From Massilia sp. PDC64 (GTDB lineage Bacteria > Pseudomonadota > Gammaproteobacteria > Burkholderiales > Burkholderiaceae_D): DNA of 64,000 bases. This document shows positions 18,083 through 27,215 of the stretch, one piece after another. The position numbers and the translations under genes are program-made. The first letter of the stretch is position 1, and each line of letters starts with the position of its first letter. The stretch lies in NCBI RefSeq assembly GCF_900101265.1, contig NZ_FMZS01000013.1, forward strand, positions 1-64,000, given 5' to 3'. The notes below the pieces were generated by a model that had not been told where the DNA came from, ran no database searches, and saw only the letters and a program-made list of their open reading frames with translations.

Positions 18083-18108
18083 AAAAAACCGTCCCGCGGG
18101 ACGGCTTT
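18083..18108 (-). terminator. Intrinsic terminator after the cytochrome c gene
   Basis: AAAACCGTCCC / GGGACGGCTTTTT around a GC centre. On the minus strand it follows the cytochrome stop (18127) by about 19 bases and precedes the GTG of beta-helix paralogue 3. Confidence 0.8.
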
Positions 18109-18126
18109 TTCAACTTCTTTTGCGGC

Positions 18127-19041
18127 TTATTTCGCGGCCGCGACCATGTAGTCCACGGCGGCTTTCACGTCGGCATCGGGTGCCGTGGAACCGCCTTTCG
18201 GCGGCATCACGCCGGCCTTGCCCTGGAAACCCTTGATGGCATGCTCGTACAGCGTATTGGTGCCTTGCGCGATGCGCGGTGCCCACGCCGCCTTGTCGCC
18301 GAACTTGGGTGCGCCGGCGATGCCCGCGGTGTGGCAGGCCGTGCAGGCCGTATTGAACAGGGCCTTCCCGGCCTCGTTGTTGCCGGCCACGGCCGGGGTC
18401 GCGATCGCGCCTGCGGTGGGCGGCGTACCCGGCGTCGCGGCCGGCTGGGCCGGTGCCGGTGCGGCTGCCGTGGCCGGCGCTGCCGCGGACGTGCCCGCCG
18501 CATTGGCCTGGGCGGGCGCCTGGGCGCCTGCCGCCGGCGCTTCCGGCTCCTTGAACTTGGCGCCCGACTGGTTGGCCATGTAGACCACCGCGCGGGCGAC
18601 TTCGATGTCGTCGAGATCGGGATTGCCGCCCTTGGCCGGCATCGCGCGGATGCCTTGCACGGCGTGCTGGACGAGGGTGTCGTAGCCCTGGGCGATGCGG
18701 GCGCCCCAGGCACCGGCGTCGCCGGCCTTCGGTGCGCCTGCCGCGCCCGTGCCGTGGCAGGCGACGCAGGTGGCGTTATACACGGCCTGGCCCGATTGCA
18801 GGACCTTGGGTGCGTTCGCATCCTTGAACGCAAACCCTTCCTCGGCCACCGGGCGTACGCGCGCTGCGACGGCCTGCGCACTCTGGCTTTCGGACCCGGC
18901 GCCACCCAGGGGCTTGTTGGTGGCAAAGATCACCAGCAGGATGATGCCGATGACGATGACCAGGAAAAAACCAGCGACTGCGATGATCAGTTGCTTGGGG
19001 GTCCGGATGAAGGATTGGTGTTCGTTGTGCGCGTCGCTCAT
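18127..19041 (-). CDS. Membrane-anchored dihaem cytochrome c (c5-like)
   Basis: A 304-residue protein with an N-terminal membrane anchor (about residues 20-42, LIIAVAGFFLVIVIGIILLV) and two haem-binding sites, CVACH and CTACH, each in a c5-type domain with a distal AMPAKGG or VMPPKGG methionine motif. The domains are joined by a long Ala/Pro/Thr linker. It would carry electrons at the periplasmic face of the inner membrane, as CycB/c5 proteins do. Start 19041 is chosen for AAGGAAA upstream; the longer frame to 19113 adds residues without a ribosome site. A good sigma-70 promoter lies 85 bases upstream. Confidence 0.85.
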   Translation of the reverse strand: MSDAHNEHQSFIRTPKQLIIAVAGFFLVIVIGIILLVIFATNKPLGGAGSESQSAQAVAARVRPVAEEGFAFKDANAPKVLQSGQAVYNATCVACHGTGAAGAPKAGDAGAWGARIAQGYDTLVQHAVQGIRAMPAKGGNPDLDDIEVARAVVYMANQSGAKFKEPEAPAAGAQAPAQANAAGTSAAAPATAAAPAPAQPAATPGTPPTAGAIATPAVAGNNEAGKALFNTACTACHTAGIAGAPKFGDKAAWAPRIAQGTNTLYEHAIKGFQGKAGVMPPKGGSTAPDADVKAAVDYMVAAAK

Positions 19042-19125
19042 GATTTCCTTAATACAAATTAAAAAAACCTGCTTCTGCCCTGCGGAATACGTTGAATACT
19101 TATTTATATGCAATGCCGCCGGGCG

Positions 19126-19154
19126 ATTATAGACCCAAAGACACTTGGTGGAAA
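19126..19154 (-). promoter_or_regulatory. Sigma-70 promoter of the cytochrome c gene
   Basis: On the minus strand TTTCCA (19154-19149) and a perfect TATAAT (19131-19126) separated by 17 bases; the leader would be about 80 bases. Confidence 0.6.
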
Positions 19155-19233
19155 CGCAATTTCCGGCTGGAGCGGACGGTTGCCATAGACGACGCCCGGG
19201 AAAGACTGTATCCTTCGCATCGCTTCCTCCAGC

Positions 19234-19309
19234 GCGGCTGTAGCTCAGTGGATAGAGTATTGGCCTCCGAAGCCAAGGGTCGTGGGTTCGATCCCCGCCA
19301 GCCGCGCCA
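19234..19309 (+). tRNA. tRNA-Arg (anticodon CCG)
   Basis: A complete cloverleaf: acceptor arms GCGGCTG / CAGCCGC, D arm GCTC...GAGT, anticodon stem TTGGC / GCCAA with loop CTCCGAA (anticodon CCG, reading CGG), T arm GTGGG-TTCGATC-CCCGC, discriminator G and encoded CCA. Length is 76 bases. Confidence 0.95.
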
Positions 19310-19422
19310 TGCCTTCCTTTCCTCCGCGCGCACGGTAGTGTCCGTTTCCTTTCGGATTTGCTGTAAATGTGTCAACATTCGGCATTGCAGCCGAATTTCC
19401 AGCCATTTCACAGAGGACGACG

Positions 19423-20406
19423 ATGAGTGCCAAGGTTTTTGTGGTCATAGTGACCTACAACGGTTCCAAGTGGGTGACCCCGTGCTTTTCCAGCCTGCGC
19501 AAGTCGACCGTGCCGCTGCACACGATCGTCATCGACAACGGCTCGAAGGACGACACGCTCGCGCGCATCGCGGCCGAGTATCCGGAAGTGGAGGTCGTCG
19601 ACACCGGGAAGAACCACGGGTTCGGCAAAGCCAATAACATCGGCATGGAACTGGCGTACCAGCGGGGTGCGGACTATGTCTTCCTGCTCAACCAGGACGC
19701 CTGGATCGATCCGGACGCGGTGCAGAAACTCGTCGAGGCGCACCAGCGGCATCCTGCCTATGGCGTCATCAGCCCGATGCACCTGAACGGCGCCGGCGAC
19801 GGCCTCGATTACGGCTTTTCGAATTACATCGCGCCGAACAAGTGCCGCGGCCTGTACTCGGACCTCTTCCTCGGCCGCCTGAAAGACGTGTACGACGTCG
19901 GCTTCGTGAATGCCGCCGCCTGGCTGGTGACGCGCGAATGCCTGGAAAAGGTGGGCGGCTTCAGCCCGTCGTTCTTCCATTACGGCGAGGACGACAATTA
20001 CACGCAGCGCCTGCAGTTCCACAAGCTGAAACTGGGGGTGCTGCCCACGTCGCGCATCTATCACGACCGCGAACAGCGTCCGCCCAGCAAATTCTTCGAA
20101 TCCGGCGAAACCTTCCGGCGCGAAGTCATCGCGCGCAGTTCCAACCCGAACACGCATTTCTCCTTCGGCCGCGAGTGGGTGTCCGTGTTTGCCCACCTCG
20201 GCTATGCGCTGGCGCGTGTGAACATGCAGGACGTCAAGCTGCAACTGACCAAGATCCGCCTGCTGGCAGGCATCGACAAGGCGACCATCCTCGCCAACCG
20301 CGAGCGCAGCAAGACAGGCCGTGCCGCTTTCCTCGATCTCGACACCCGGAACGATGCCAACTACCCGGAAAGCATAGCATTACGGCAAGTTACCAGCATT
20401 CAATAA
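19423..20406 (+). CDS. Family 2 glycosyltransferase (rhamnosyltransferase-like)
   Basis: A 327-residue GT-A enzyme starting MSAKVFVVIVTYNGSKWV, with VIDNGSKDDT, FLLNQDAWIDPD (the DxD-like metal site) and a C-terminal part containing GEDDNYTQRL (the catalytic E-D-D motif of this GT2 branch). The closest type by eye is the dTDP-rhamnosyl transferase-like GT2 group of O-antigen and EPS loci. CAGAGGACGACG upstream supports ATG 19423 over an in-frame site at 19369. It lies alone between tRNA-Arg and a 331-base gap; its product is probably a surface glycan. Confidence 0.8.
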   Translation: MSAKVFVVIVTYNGSKWVTPCFSSLRKSTVPLHTIVIDNGSKDDTLARIAAEYPEVEVVDTGKNHGFGKANNIGMELAYQRGADYVFLLNQDAWIDPDAVQKLVEAHQRHPAYGVISPMHLNGAGDGLDYGFSNYIAPNKCRGLYSDLFLGRLKDVYDVGFVNAAAWLVTRECLEKVGGFSPSFFHYGEDDNYTQRLQFHKLKLGVLPTSRIYHDREQRPPSKFFESGETFRREVIARSSNPNTHFSFGREWVSVFAHLGYALARVNMQDVKLQLTKIRLLAGIDKATILANRERSKTGRAAFLDLDTRNDANYPESIALRQVTSIQ

Positions 20407-20737
20407 CCATGCTTACAACACTCCACGCGACCTGAATAAGGTAGTGCTTGCCTGTTTAGACCGCAGCCACTTATTCTGCTGTTCTCGGAGCGTTTCGATT
20501 CATGCGCACGGTATGTCTTGTTGCTAACTTGTAATCGATAAAATGTTATTATCTCATCAGCACGGCGGTGAGGATTCGTGAAAATCAGATGGGCTCCCAC
20601 GGTGTGAACGTTTCCCCGCAAATGCCGATGGCGCCGGGCGCCGTTGGCGGCAGGATGAGGTGACTCGTCGAGCGGGCAGACGTTTTTCGTGCTGACTCAA
20701 AGTTATCGTAATAGCAACCAAGCGGAACGGAATCAAT
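20407..20737. other. Intergenic region before the nucleotide-sugar dehydrogenase
   Basis: 331 bases, no credible gene. An AT-rich patch (about 20519-20556, TTGCTAACTTG...AAATGTTATTAT) is the likeliest promoter zone, but no -35/-10 pair with standard spacing stands out. A GG/GC pair at 20510-20524 has 11 rather than 10 bases between its elements and was not accepted as a sigma-54 site. Confidence 0.4.
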
Positions 20738-22027
20738 ATGAAGCCAGACGAGATCATCGCAGTAGTTGGATTGGGTTACGTGGGTTTGCCGCTGGCTGTC
20801 GAATTCGGCAAGATCCGCCCTACGATCGGATTCGATCTGTCGACGGCAAAAATCGAAAGCTACAAACAGTGCATCGATCCGGCCGGTGAGGTCGACACCG
20901 AATCGCTGCGCGCCGCGCGCCACCTGAATGTCACCACCGATCCATCCGCGCTGGCTCAGGCCGATTACATCGTCGTCGCCGTTCCGACTCCCGTCGACAT
21001 CGCTCACGTCCCGGACTTCACGCCGCTGGTCGGCGCCAGCGAGACGGTCGGCAGGCACATGAAGCGCGGCGCGGTCGTCGTCTTCGAATCGACCGTGTAT
21101 CCGGGTGCGACCGAGGAGGTCTGTATTCCCGTGCTGGAAAAATTCTCCGGCCTGAAGTGGAAGGACGACTTTCACGTCGGCTACTCGCCCGAGCGGATCA
21201 ACCCGGGCGACAAGGAACACACGCTGACCAACGTGATCAAGGTCGTGGCCGGCGACGATCAGGACACCCTCGACCGCGTGGCCGCCCTGTACGAGTCGGT
21301 CGTGAAGGCCGGCGTGCACCGCGCGTCCAGCCTGAAGGTCGCGGAAGCGGCGAAGGTCATCGAGAACACCCAGCGCGACCTGAACATCGCGCTGATGAAC
21401 GAACTCGCGATCATCTTCGACAAGATCGGCATCGACACGCTGGAAGTCCTGAAGGCGGCCGGCACGAAGTGGAACTTCCTGCCGTTCCGCCCGGGCCTCG
21501 TGGGCGGCCACTGCATCGGTGTCGATCCATACTACCTGACGCATAAGGCCGAGATGATCGGTTACCACCCGCAGGTGATCCTCGCGGGGCGCCGCATCAA
21601 CGACGGCATGGCCAAGTTCGTGGCCGAAAAGACTGTCAAGTCGATGATCTCGGCGGGCTTCCACGTCAAGGGTTCGAAAGTCAACGTGATCGGCCTGACG
21701 TTCAAGGAAAATTGCCCGGACCTGCGCAACTCCAAGGTCGCGGACATTGTGTACGAGCTACAGTCTTACGGTGTGGAAGTGCACGTGCACGACCCGGTGG
21801 CCGAAGCGGACGAAGCGAAGCACGAATACGGCATCGCGCTGGAGCGCTGGGAAGACCTGCCGAAGGCCGATGCCCTCATCGTCGCGGTCGCGCACAAGGA
21901 AGTGCTGGCGCATTCGCTGACGGAGATCCAGTCCAAGCTGAACGACGGCGGCTGCTTCGTCGACGTGAAGTCCCAGTTCGATTCGAACGGGCTGCGCGAG
22001 GCGGGCTACTGCGTCTGGCGTTTGTAA
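20738..22027 (+). CDS. UDP-N-acetylhexosamine/uronate-type nucleotide-sugar dehydrogenase (TviB/WbpO-like)
   Basis: A 429-residue NAD-dependent dehydrogenase that oxidises C6 of a UDP-sugar to a uronate. N-terminal NAD site VVGLGYVGLPLAV (residues 9-21), central helix, and the active-site cysteine in GGHCIGVDPYY (Cys259). The segment SPERINPGDKEHT and the C-terminal VIGLTFKENCPDLRNSK are characteristic of the TviB/WbpO group (UDP-GlcNAc or UDP-GalNAc to the uronate) rather than plain UDP-glucose dehydrogenase. It probably supplies an acidic sugar for the EPS made by the genes downstream. ATG 20738 follows GGAATCAAT. Confidence 0.85.
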   Translation: MKPDEIIAVVGLGYVGLPLAVEFGKIRPTIGFDLSTAKIESYKQCIDPAGEVDTESLRAARHLNVTTDPSALAQADYIVVAVPTPVDIAHVPDFTPLVGASETVGRHMKRGAVVVFESTVYPGATEEVCIPVLEKFSGLKWKDDFHVGYSPERINPGDKEHTLTNVIKVVAGDDQDTLDRVAALYESVVKAGVHRASSLKVAEAAKVIENTQRDLNIALMNELAIIFDKIGIDTLEVLKAAGTKWNFLPFRPGLVGGHCIGVDPYYLTHKAEMIGYHPQVILAGRRINDGMAKFVAEKTVKSMISAGFHVKGSKVNVIGLTFKENCPDLRNSKVADIVYELQSYGVEVHVHDPVAEADEAKHEYGIALERWEDLPKADALIVAVAHKEVLAHSLTEIQSKLNDGGCFVDVKSQFDSNGLREAGYCVWRL

Positions 22028-22039
22028 TGTATCGCCGGG

Positions 22040-22055
22040 ATCCGCAATTGCGGAT
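22040..22055. repeat. 16-base perfect palindrome between the dehydrogenase and EPS genes
   Basis: ATCCGCAATTGCGGAT is fully self-complementary and starts 12 bases after the dehydrogenase stop. No T run follows, so it is not an intrinsic terminator. It lies about 60 bases upstream of the inferred start point of the -24/-12 promoter at 22084 and could be an operator or activator site. Confidence 0.4.
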
Positions 22056-22083
22056 GCCGTGACTATTCGATGGGTCGTGCCGA

Positions 22084-22099
22084 AGGCAGGCCGCTTGCT
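22084..22099 (+). promoter_or_regulatory. Candidate sigma-54 promoter for the phosphoglycosyl transferase-prsK-prsR operon
   Basis: AGGCAGGCCGCTTGCT matches the -24/-12 pattern TGGCAC(G)-N4-TTGCW with exact GG-N10-GC spacing and a perfect TTGCT. It would give a leader of about 155 bases before GTG 22267. It lies inside the only gap preceding the operon that encodes the sigma-54 activator PrsR, suggesting autoregulation. Confidence 0.5.
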
Positions 22100-22266
22100 C
22101 GTCTCGAGCCTCGCCGTTTTGCATGCAATGATGATAATGACAGTTCCTGGCTATTCTCGGCCTTATTTTATTTCCTTGAGTCAAAAACTTTCGGGAACGC
22201 CTGCGCGTATCCCGGTCCAACCATTGGTTGTGCAAGTCAGCAATAACAGCTACACCGGAGGCAATT

Positions 22267-23673
22267 GTGCTTAGGATTTCTAATCACTATGTGTCGAAGA
22301 TCGTATTCGTCCTGCTGTTCGTCGAAGTGATGGTGCTGCTTGGCGCAGCCTACATCGGCGCGACGGTGCGGTTCATGGAACTGGGCCAGAACGCGTCCCT
22401 GCCCAACCTCGACCATCACTTCTTTACATCCGCCATCGCCTTTACCGCCGCGATCATCTTCAGCATGAGCGCAATGGGCATGTACCAGCTCGACTTCAAC
22501 GAAGGGCTGCGTCATCCGTTCTTCATGAAGCTGATGCCCTCGTTCCTGATGGGCTTCCTGATCCTGACGCTGGTGTTCTACGTGGCGCCGGACCTGTATT
22601 TCGGCCGCGGCATCATGGCGCTCGTGTTCGGCATCGCCGCCGGCGGGATCTTCCTGGCGCGCATGGTGTTCTTCAAGTCGTCCGAACTGCGCTTCCTGGA
22701 AACCCGCATCCTGTTCCTGGGCAGCGGCCCGCTCGCCAAGGAATGCAGCGACCTGGCGATGCAGAGCACCAGTTACCACCGCTACAACATCGCCGGCTTC
22801 GTGCCGACGCCGACCGAGGAACTGTGCGTGCCGTCGACCAGTCTCCTGAAGTCGCGCGAGGGCGAATCGCTCGTCGCGCTGGCGCGCCAGTACAACGTCG
22901 AGGAAATCGTCGTCTCCGTGCAGAACCGCCGCGGCGGCTTCCCCATCAAGGATCTCCTCGAGTGCAAGCTGCAGGGCTTCAAGGTGACGGATGCCGCCAC
23001 CTTCTTCGAGCGCGAGACCTGCCAGATCCGCGTCGATTCGCTGCAGCCGTCGTGGCTCGTGTTCGGCGGCGGCTTCGACCAGAGCTTCGTGCGCACGTTC
23101 ATGAAGCGCAGCTTCGACATCGTCTGCAGCGTGATCATCATGGTGCTGACGCTTCCGCTGATGCTGCTGGCGGCGCTGGCCGTCAAGCTGGAGGACGGCG
23201 GTCCCGTGTTCTATTCGCAGGAGCGGGTCGGCAAGGACGGCGCCACGTTCTTCGTCCACAAGTTCCGCAGCATGCGCACGGACGCGGAAAAGGGCGGCAA
23301 GCCGCAATGGGCGCAGCAGAACGACCCGCGCATCACGCGCGTCGGCAACTTCATGCGCAAGACGCGCATCGACGAGCTGCCGCAGGTGCTCAACGTCCTC
23401 AAGGGCGACATGTCGTTCGTGGGCCCGCGTCCGGAGCGCCAGTACTTCGTCGACCAGCTGATCGAAGTGGTCCCGTATTACAACGTGCGCCACAGCGTCA
23501 AGCCGGGCATCACCGGCTGGGCCCAGGTGCGCTACGGCTACGGCTCCTCGGCCGAGGACGCGCTGCAGAAGCTGCAGTACGATCTGTACTACGTGAAGAA
23601 CAACAGCCTGTTCCTGGACGTCCTGATCCTGATCGATACCCTGAAGGTCGTCCTGTTCCGCAGCGGACGCTGA
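22267..23673 (+). CDS. XrtA-associated undecaprenyl-phosphate sugar phosphotransferase (EpsB/WcaJ type, TIGR03013-like)
   Basis: A 468-residue polyisoprenyl-phosphate hexose-1-phosphate transferase that starts repeat-unit assembly on the inner membrane. Five hydrophobic segments in the N-terminal 275 residues surround a CoA-binding-like domain; the catalytic bacterial sugar transferase domain runs from about 290 to the end (KRSFDIVCSV, KFRSMRTDAE, RKTRIDELPQ, GDMSFVGPRPER). GTG 22267 has a perfect GGAGG five bases upstream, and an in-frame start at 22228 lacks one. It is followed by prsK, prsR and a beta-helix gene. The first sugar (glucose or galactose) cannot be read. Confidence 0.9.
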   Translation: MLRISNHYVSKIVFVLLFVEVMVLLGAAYIGATVRFMELGQNASLPNLDHHFFTSAIAFTAAIIFSMSAMGMYQLDFNEGLRHPFFMKLMPSFLMGFLILTLVFYVAPDLYFGRGIMALVFGIAAGGIFLARMVFFKSSELRFLETRILFLGSGPLAKECSDLAMQSTSYHRYNIAGFVPTPTEELCVPSTSLLKSREGESLVALARQYNVEEIVVSVQNRRGGFPIKDLLECKLQGFKVTDAATFFERETCQIRVDSLQPSWLVFGGGFDQSFVRTFMKRSFDIVCSVIIMVLTLPLMLLAALAVKLEDGGPVFYSQERVGKDGATFFVHKFRSMRTDAEKGGKPQWAQQNDPRITRVGNFMRKTRIDELPQVLNVLKGDMSFVGPRPERQYFVDQLIEVVPYYNVRHSVKPGITGWAQVRYGYGSSAEDALQKLQYDLYYVKNNSLFLDVLILIDTLKVVLFRSGR

Positions 23674-23727
23674 CGTTCCCCGCGGCCGCCGGCGCCATGC
23701 CGGACGGTCGCGGATGTCCACCGAATC

Positions 23728-25842
23728 GTGCCCAGTAACGTGATCAATATCGCTGCTTCCAGCTACGCACTGGCCGCCATCGGCTTTCTCGCACTAGGCC
23801 TGTCGGTCCTGTCGGGTTGGCACGGCCGTGTCCAGCGCGGCACGCTGAGTGCCGCCTGCCTGGCGACGGCCGCGTGGGCCGCGGCGCTGGGCCTGGACGC
23901 GGTGCAGGAGGTCCTGTGGAACACGGGCACGGCCGCGCTGGAGGTGTTGCGCGACGGCGCCTGGTCGCTGTTCCTCGTGGCCCTGCTCGGCGACTGGCGC
24001 AGCGACGCGGACGGCATGCCCGCGCGCCTGATCCTCGGACGCTTCCCCGCGCCGCGCCCGGCACTGCTGGCGGCGGGTTGCGTCTATCTGCTGCTGCTGG
24101 GCGGCGTCGGTGTCGTCCACTGGGACAACGAGCTGCTGCCCGCGCTCGGCCTGCCCCTGCTGATCGGCTACGTCGGCCTGTCCGTGTACGGCATGTTGCT
24201 CGTCGAGCAGGTCTACCGCAACAAGACCATCGAGGAGCGCTGGGCGATCAAGTTCGCCTGCCTGGGCATCGGCGGCATGTTCGCCTACGACTTCTACATG
24301 TACAGCAACGCGCTGCTGTTCCGCAAGCTGAGCGCGGACCTGTGGACGGCGCGCGGCTTCGTCAACGCGCTGACCGTGCCGCTGATCGCGCTGTCGATCA
24401 CGCGCCGCAAGTCGTGGACGACGTCGTTCGCCGTGTCGCGCCGCGTCGTGTTCCATTCCGCCGCGCTGTTCGGTTCCGCGATCTACCTGCTGGCCATGGG
24501 CTCGGTCGGCTACTACCTGCGCTACGTGGGCGGCAGCTGGGGCACGGTGATGCAGACCGGCTTCCTGTTCGGCGCCATTTCCCTGCTGGGCGTGATCCTG
24601 TTCTCCGGCACGGCGCGCTCCTGGCTGAAGGTATCGATCAGCAAGCACTTCTACCGCTACAACTATGATTACCGCGAAGAGTGGATGCGCTTCACGCGCA
24701 CGCTGTCCGAACGCGGTCCGAACCTGGGCGAGCGCGCGATCCAGGCGCTGGCCGTCCTCGTCGAAAGCCCCGGCGGCACGCTGTGGCAGCGCGATGCCGG
24801 CGGCCGCTTCGCGGTGAAGGCCGGCTGGCCGACGCTGGACACCCACGTGGCCGAACCGGCCAACGCGCCGTTCTGCCGCTTCCTGGAAAGCACGCAGTGG
24901 GTCGTCGACGTCGACGAATACGTCGAGCGTCCCGACAAATACGAAGGTCTCGCCTTGCCCGACTGGCTGCTGGAGATCCCGCGCCGCTGGCTCGTCGTGC
25001 CGCTGATGCTGCAGGAAAAACTGTTCGGCTTCGTCGTGCTGCAGCGCGCGCGCAGCCCGCTCAAGCTGAACTGGGAAATCATCGACTTGCTGGAGATCGC
25101 CGGCAGCCAGGCCGCCAGCTACCTCGCCCAGGAAGACGCGGCCAACGCGCTGATGGTGGCGCGCCAGTTCGAGTCGTTCAACCGCATGTCGACGTTCGTC
25201 GTGCACGACCTGAAGAACCTCGTCGCCCAGCTGTCGCTGATGAACGCGAACGCGGAGAAGCACAAGGACAATCCCGAATTTCAGCGCGACATGCTGGAAA
25301 CGCTGAACCACTCCGTGCAGAAGATGAAGCTGCTGCTGCAGAAGCTGTCGCGCAGCGAGAATGCCGACAAGCCGCAGCCGCTGGCCGTCGACGACGTCGT
25401 GCGCCAGGCGCTGGCCCTCAAGAGCGCGTTCGAGCCGCATCCGCATCTGCTCGTCGAGCAGGCGGGCCTCTCGGTGCTGGCCGACCGCGAGCGCCTGGAG
25501 CGCGTGCTGGGCCACCTGATCCAGAATGCGATCGAGGCGACACCGCGCGACGGCAACGTGACGGTCCGCGTGGGGCCGCCGGCCGACGGGCGCGAAGACG
25601 CCGTCGAGGTCGACATCACGGACACCGGCGAAGGCATGACCGAAGAATTCATCCGCGAGCGCCTGTTCAAGCCGTTCGACTCCACCAAGTCGGCCGGCAT
25701 GGGCATCGGCGTGTTCGAGAGCCGCGAATACATCACTGAGCTGGGCGGGACGCTGGAAGTGACCAGCCAACCCGGCCTCGGCACCACGTTCAAGGTCGTC
25801 CTGCCGCTGCACCGCGTTGCGGCCGCCGCGACGATCGCCTGA
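23728..25842 (+). CDS. prsK: XrtA/PEP-CTERM system histidine kinase PrsK
   Basis: A 704-residue sensor kinase: eight or nine hydrophobic segments in residues 5-300, a GAF-like cytoplasmic domain (about 330-465), a phosphoacceptor helix with VVHDLKN (His near residue 493) and an HATPase domain with LIQNAIEATPRDG, DTGEGMTEEFI and GMGIGVFESR. Membrane architecture plus the GAF domain and the adjacent sigma-54 response regulator identify PrsK of exosortase loci. Expected role: phosphorylate PrsR in response to an unknown envelope signal. Start is GTG 23728 (GTG 23740 is an alternative); neither has a strong Shine-Dalgarno sequence. Spacing to prsR is 11 bases. Confidence 0.9.
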   Translation: MPSNVINIAASSYALAAIGFLALGLSVLSGWHGRVQRGTLSAACLATAAWAAALGLDAVQEVLWNTGTAALEVLRDGAWSLFLVALLGDWRSDADGMPARLILGRFPAPRPALLAAGCVYLLLLGGVGVVHWDNELLPALGLPLLIGYVGLSVYGMLLVEQVYRNKTIEERWAIKFACLGIGGMFAYDFYMYSNALLFRKLSADLWTARGFVNALTVPLIALSITRRKSWTTSFAVSRRVVFHSAALFGSAIYLLAMGSVGYYLRYVGGSWGTVMQTGFLFGAISLLGVILFSGTARSWLKVSISKHFYRYNYDYREEWMRFTRTLSERGPNLGERAIQALAVLVESPGGTLWQRDAGGRFAVKAGWPTLDTHVAEPANAPFCRFLESTQWVVDVDEYVERPDKYEGLALPDWLLEIPRRWLVVPLMLQEKLFGFVVLQRARSPLKLNWEIIDLLEIAGSQAASYLAQEDAANALMVARQFESFNRMSTFVVHDLKNLVAQLSLMNANAEKHKDNPEFQRDMLETLNHSVQKMKLLLQKLSRSENADKPQPLAVDDVVRQALALKSAFEPHPHLLVEQAGLSVLADRERLERVLGHLIQNAIEATPRDGNVTVRVGPPADGREDAVEVDITDTGEGMTEEFIRERLFKPFDSTKSAGMGIGVFESREYITELGGTLEVTSQPGLGTTFKVVLPLHRVAAAATIA

Positions 25843-25853
25843 AAGAAGACACC

Positions 25854-27215
25854 ATGACCCAACAAAAACCCAAGCTGTTGATCATCGAAGACGATCCGGG
25901 CCTGCAGAAGCAGCTGCGCTGGAGTTTGGACGCGTACGACGTGGTGGTGGCCGGCGACCGCGAGGCGGCGCTGGCGCAGATCCGCCGCCACGAGCCGGCC
26001 GTGTGCACGATGGACCTGGGCCTGCCGCCCGATCCGGACGGTTCGACCGAGGGCCTGGCGACCTTGCAGCAGATCCTGGCGCTGGCGCCGGACACGCGCG
26101 TGATCGTCCTGACGGGCAACCAGGACCATGCCAACGCCGTCAAGGCGATCGGCATGGGTGCCTACGATTTCCACCAGAAGCCGGTCGATCCGGAAGTGCT
26201 GAACCTCGTGATCCAGCGCGCCTTCTTCCTGCACAACCTGCAGCAGGAAAACCGCCGCATGCAGCAGTCCCAGGCCGATTCGCCGCTGGCCGGCGTGATC
26301 TCGCGCGACCCGGGCATGCTCAAGGTGTGCCGCACCATCGAGAAGGTGGCACCGACGTCCGCGTCCGTCATGCTGCTGGGTGAATCCGGTACCGGCAAGG
26401 AGGTGCTGGCACGCGCCATCCACGCGCTGTCGCCGCGCGCGAAGGAGCGCTTCATGGCGATCAACTGCGCGGCGATTCCGGAAAACCTGCTCGAGAGCGA
26501 GTTGTTCGGCTACGAAAAGGGCGCCTTCACGGGCGCCGCCAAGCAGACCAAGGGCAAGGTCGAACTGGCCCACGGCGGCACGTTCTTCCTCGACGAAGTC
26601 GGCGACCTGCCGATGGCGCTGCAGGCCAAGCTGCTGCGCTTTTTGCAGGAGCGCGTGATCGAGCGCATCGGCGGCCACGAAGAGATCCCCGTCGACGTGC
26701 GCATCGTCTGCGCGACGCACCAGAAGCTGAAGGACTTGTGCGCACAGGGCCGCTTCCGCGAAGACCTGTATTACCGCCTGTCGGAGATCGTCGTGACGAT
26801 CCCGCCGCTGCGCCAGCGCGAAGGTGATGCCGCGCTGCTGGCCCACCATTTCAAGAACAAGTTCTGTGCGCAGGAGTCGCGCGCGTCGCTGCATTTCGCG
26901 CCGGACGCGCTGGCCGCGATCGAAGCCTACCAGTGGCCCGGCAACGTGCGCGAGATGGAAAACTGCATCAAGCGCGCCGTCATCATGGCCGACGCGAACA
27001 CCATCGTCGCCGACGATCTCGGCCTGCCCGACACGGGCGCCGAGGAAGAGCCGCTGAACCTGCGCCAGGTGCGCGACGAAGCCGAGTACAAGGCCATCGC
27101 TCGGGCGCTCGCGCGCACGGACGGGAACATCGTCAAGGCGTCCGAGATGCTGGGTGTCAGCCGGCCTACCTTGTACGACCTGATGGGACGCCACGGCATC
27201 AAGGCCAGCGCGTGA
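25854..27215 (+). CDS. prsR: PEP-CTERM-box sigma-54-dependent response regulator PrsR
   Basis: A 453-residue NtrC-type activator. Receiver domain 1-120 with acidic pocket ED (12-13), phosphoacceptor Asp54 in CTMDLGLPP and Lys109; AAA+ domain 145-385 with Walker A GESGTGKE (176-183), GAFTGA (223-228, the sigma-54 contact loop) and FFLDEVGD; Fis-type helix-turn-helix at the C terminus (about 425-450, ending LYDLMGRHGIKASA). It would bind upstream activator sites and open sigma-54 promoters of EPS and PEP-CTERM genes when PrsK phosphorylates it. GAAAGAAG upstream. It overlaps the next gene's GTG by four bases. Confidence 0.92.
   Translation: MTQQKPKLLIIEDDPGLQKQLRWSLDAYDVVVAGDREAALAQIRRHEPAVCTMDLGLPPDPDGSTEGLATLQQILALAPDTRVIVLTGNQDHANAVKAIGMGAYDFHQKPVDPEVLNLVIQRAFFLHNLQQENRRMQQSQADSPLAGVISRDPGMLKVCRTIEKVAPTSASVMLLGESGTGKEVLARAIHALSPRAKERFMAINCAAIPENLLESELFGYEKGAFTGAAKQTKGKVELAHGGTFFLDEVGDLPMALQAKLLRFLQERVIERIGGHEEIPVDVRIVCATHQKLKDLCAQGRFREDLYYRLSEIVVTIPPLRQREGDAALLAHHFKNKFCAQESRASLHFAPDALAAIEAYQWPGNVREMENCIKRAVIMADANTIVADDLGLPDTGAEEEPLNLRQVRDEAEYKAIARALARTDGNIVKASEMLGVSRPTLYDLMGRHGIKASA

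Noticed and set aside
20510..20524. GG...TTGC sequence before the nucleotide-sugar dehydrogenase resembling a sigma-54 promoter
   Set aside because: The GG and GC elements are 11 bases apart; sigma-54 requires 10.
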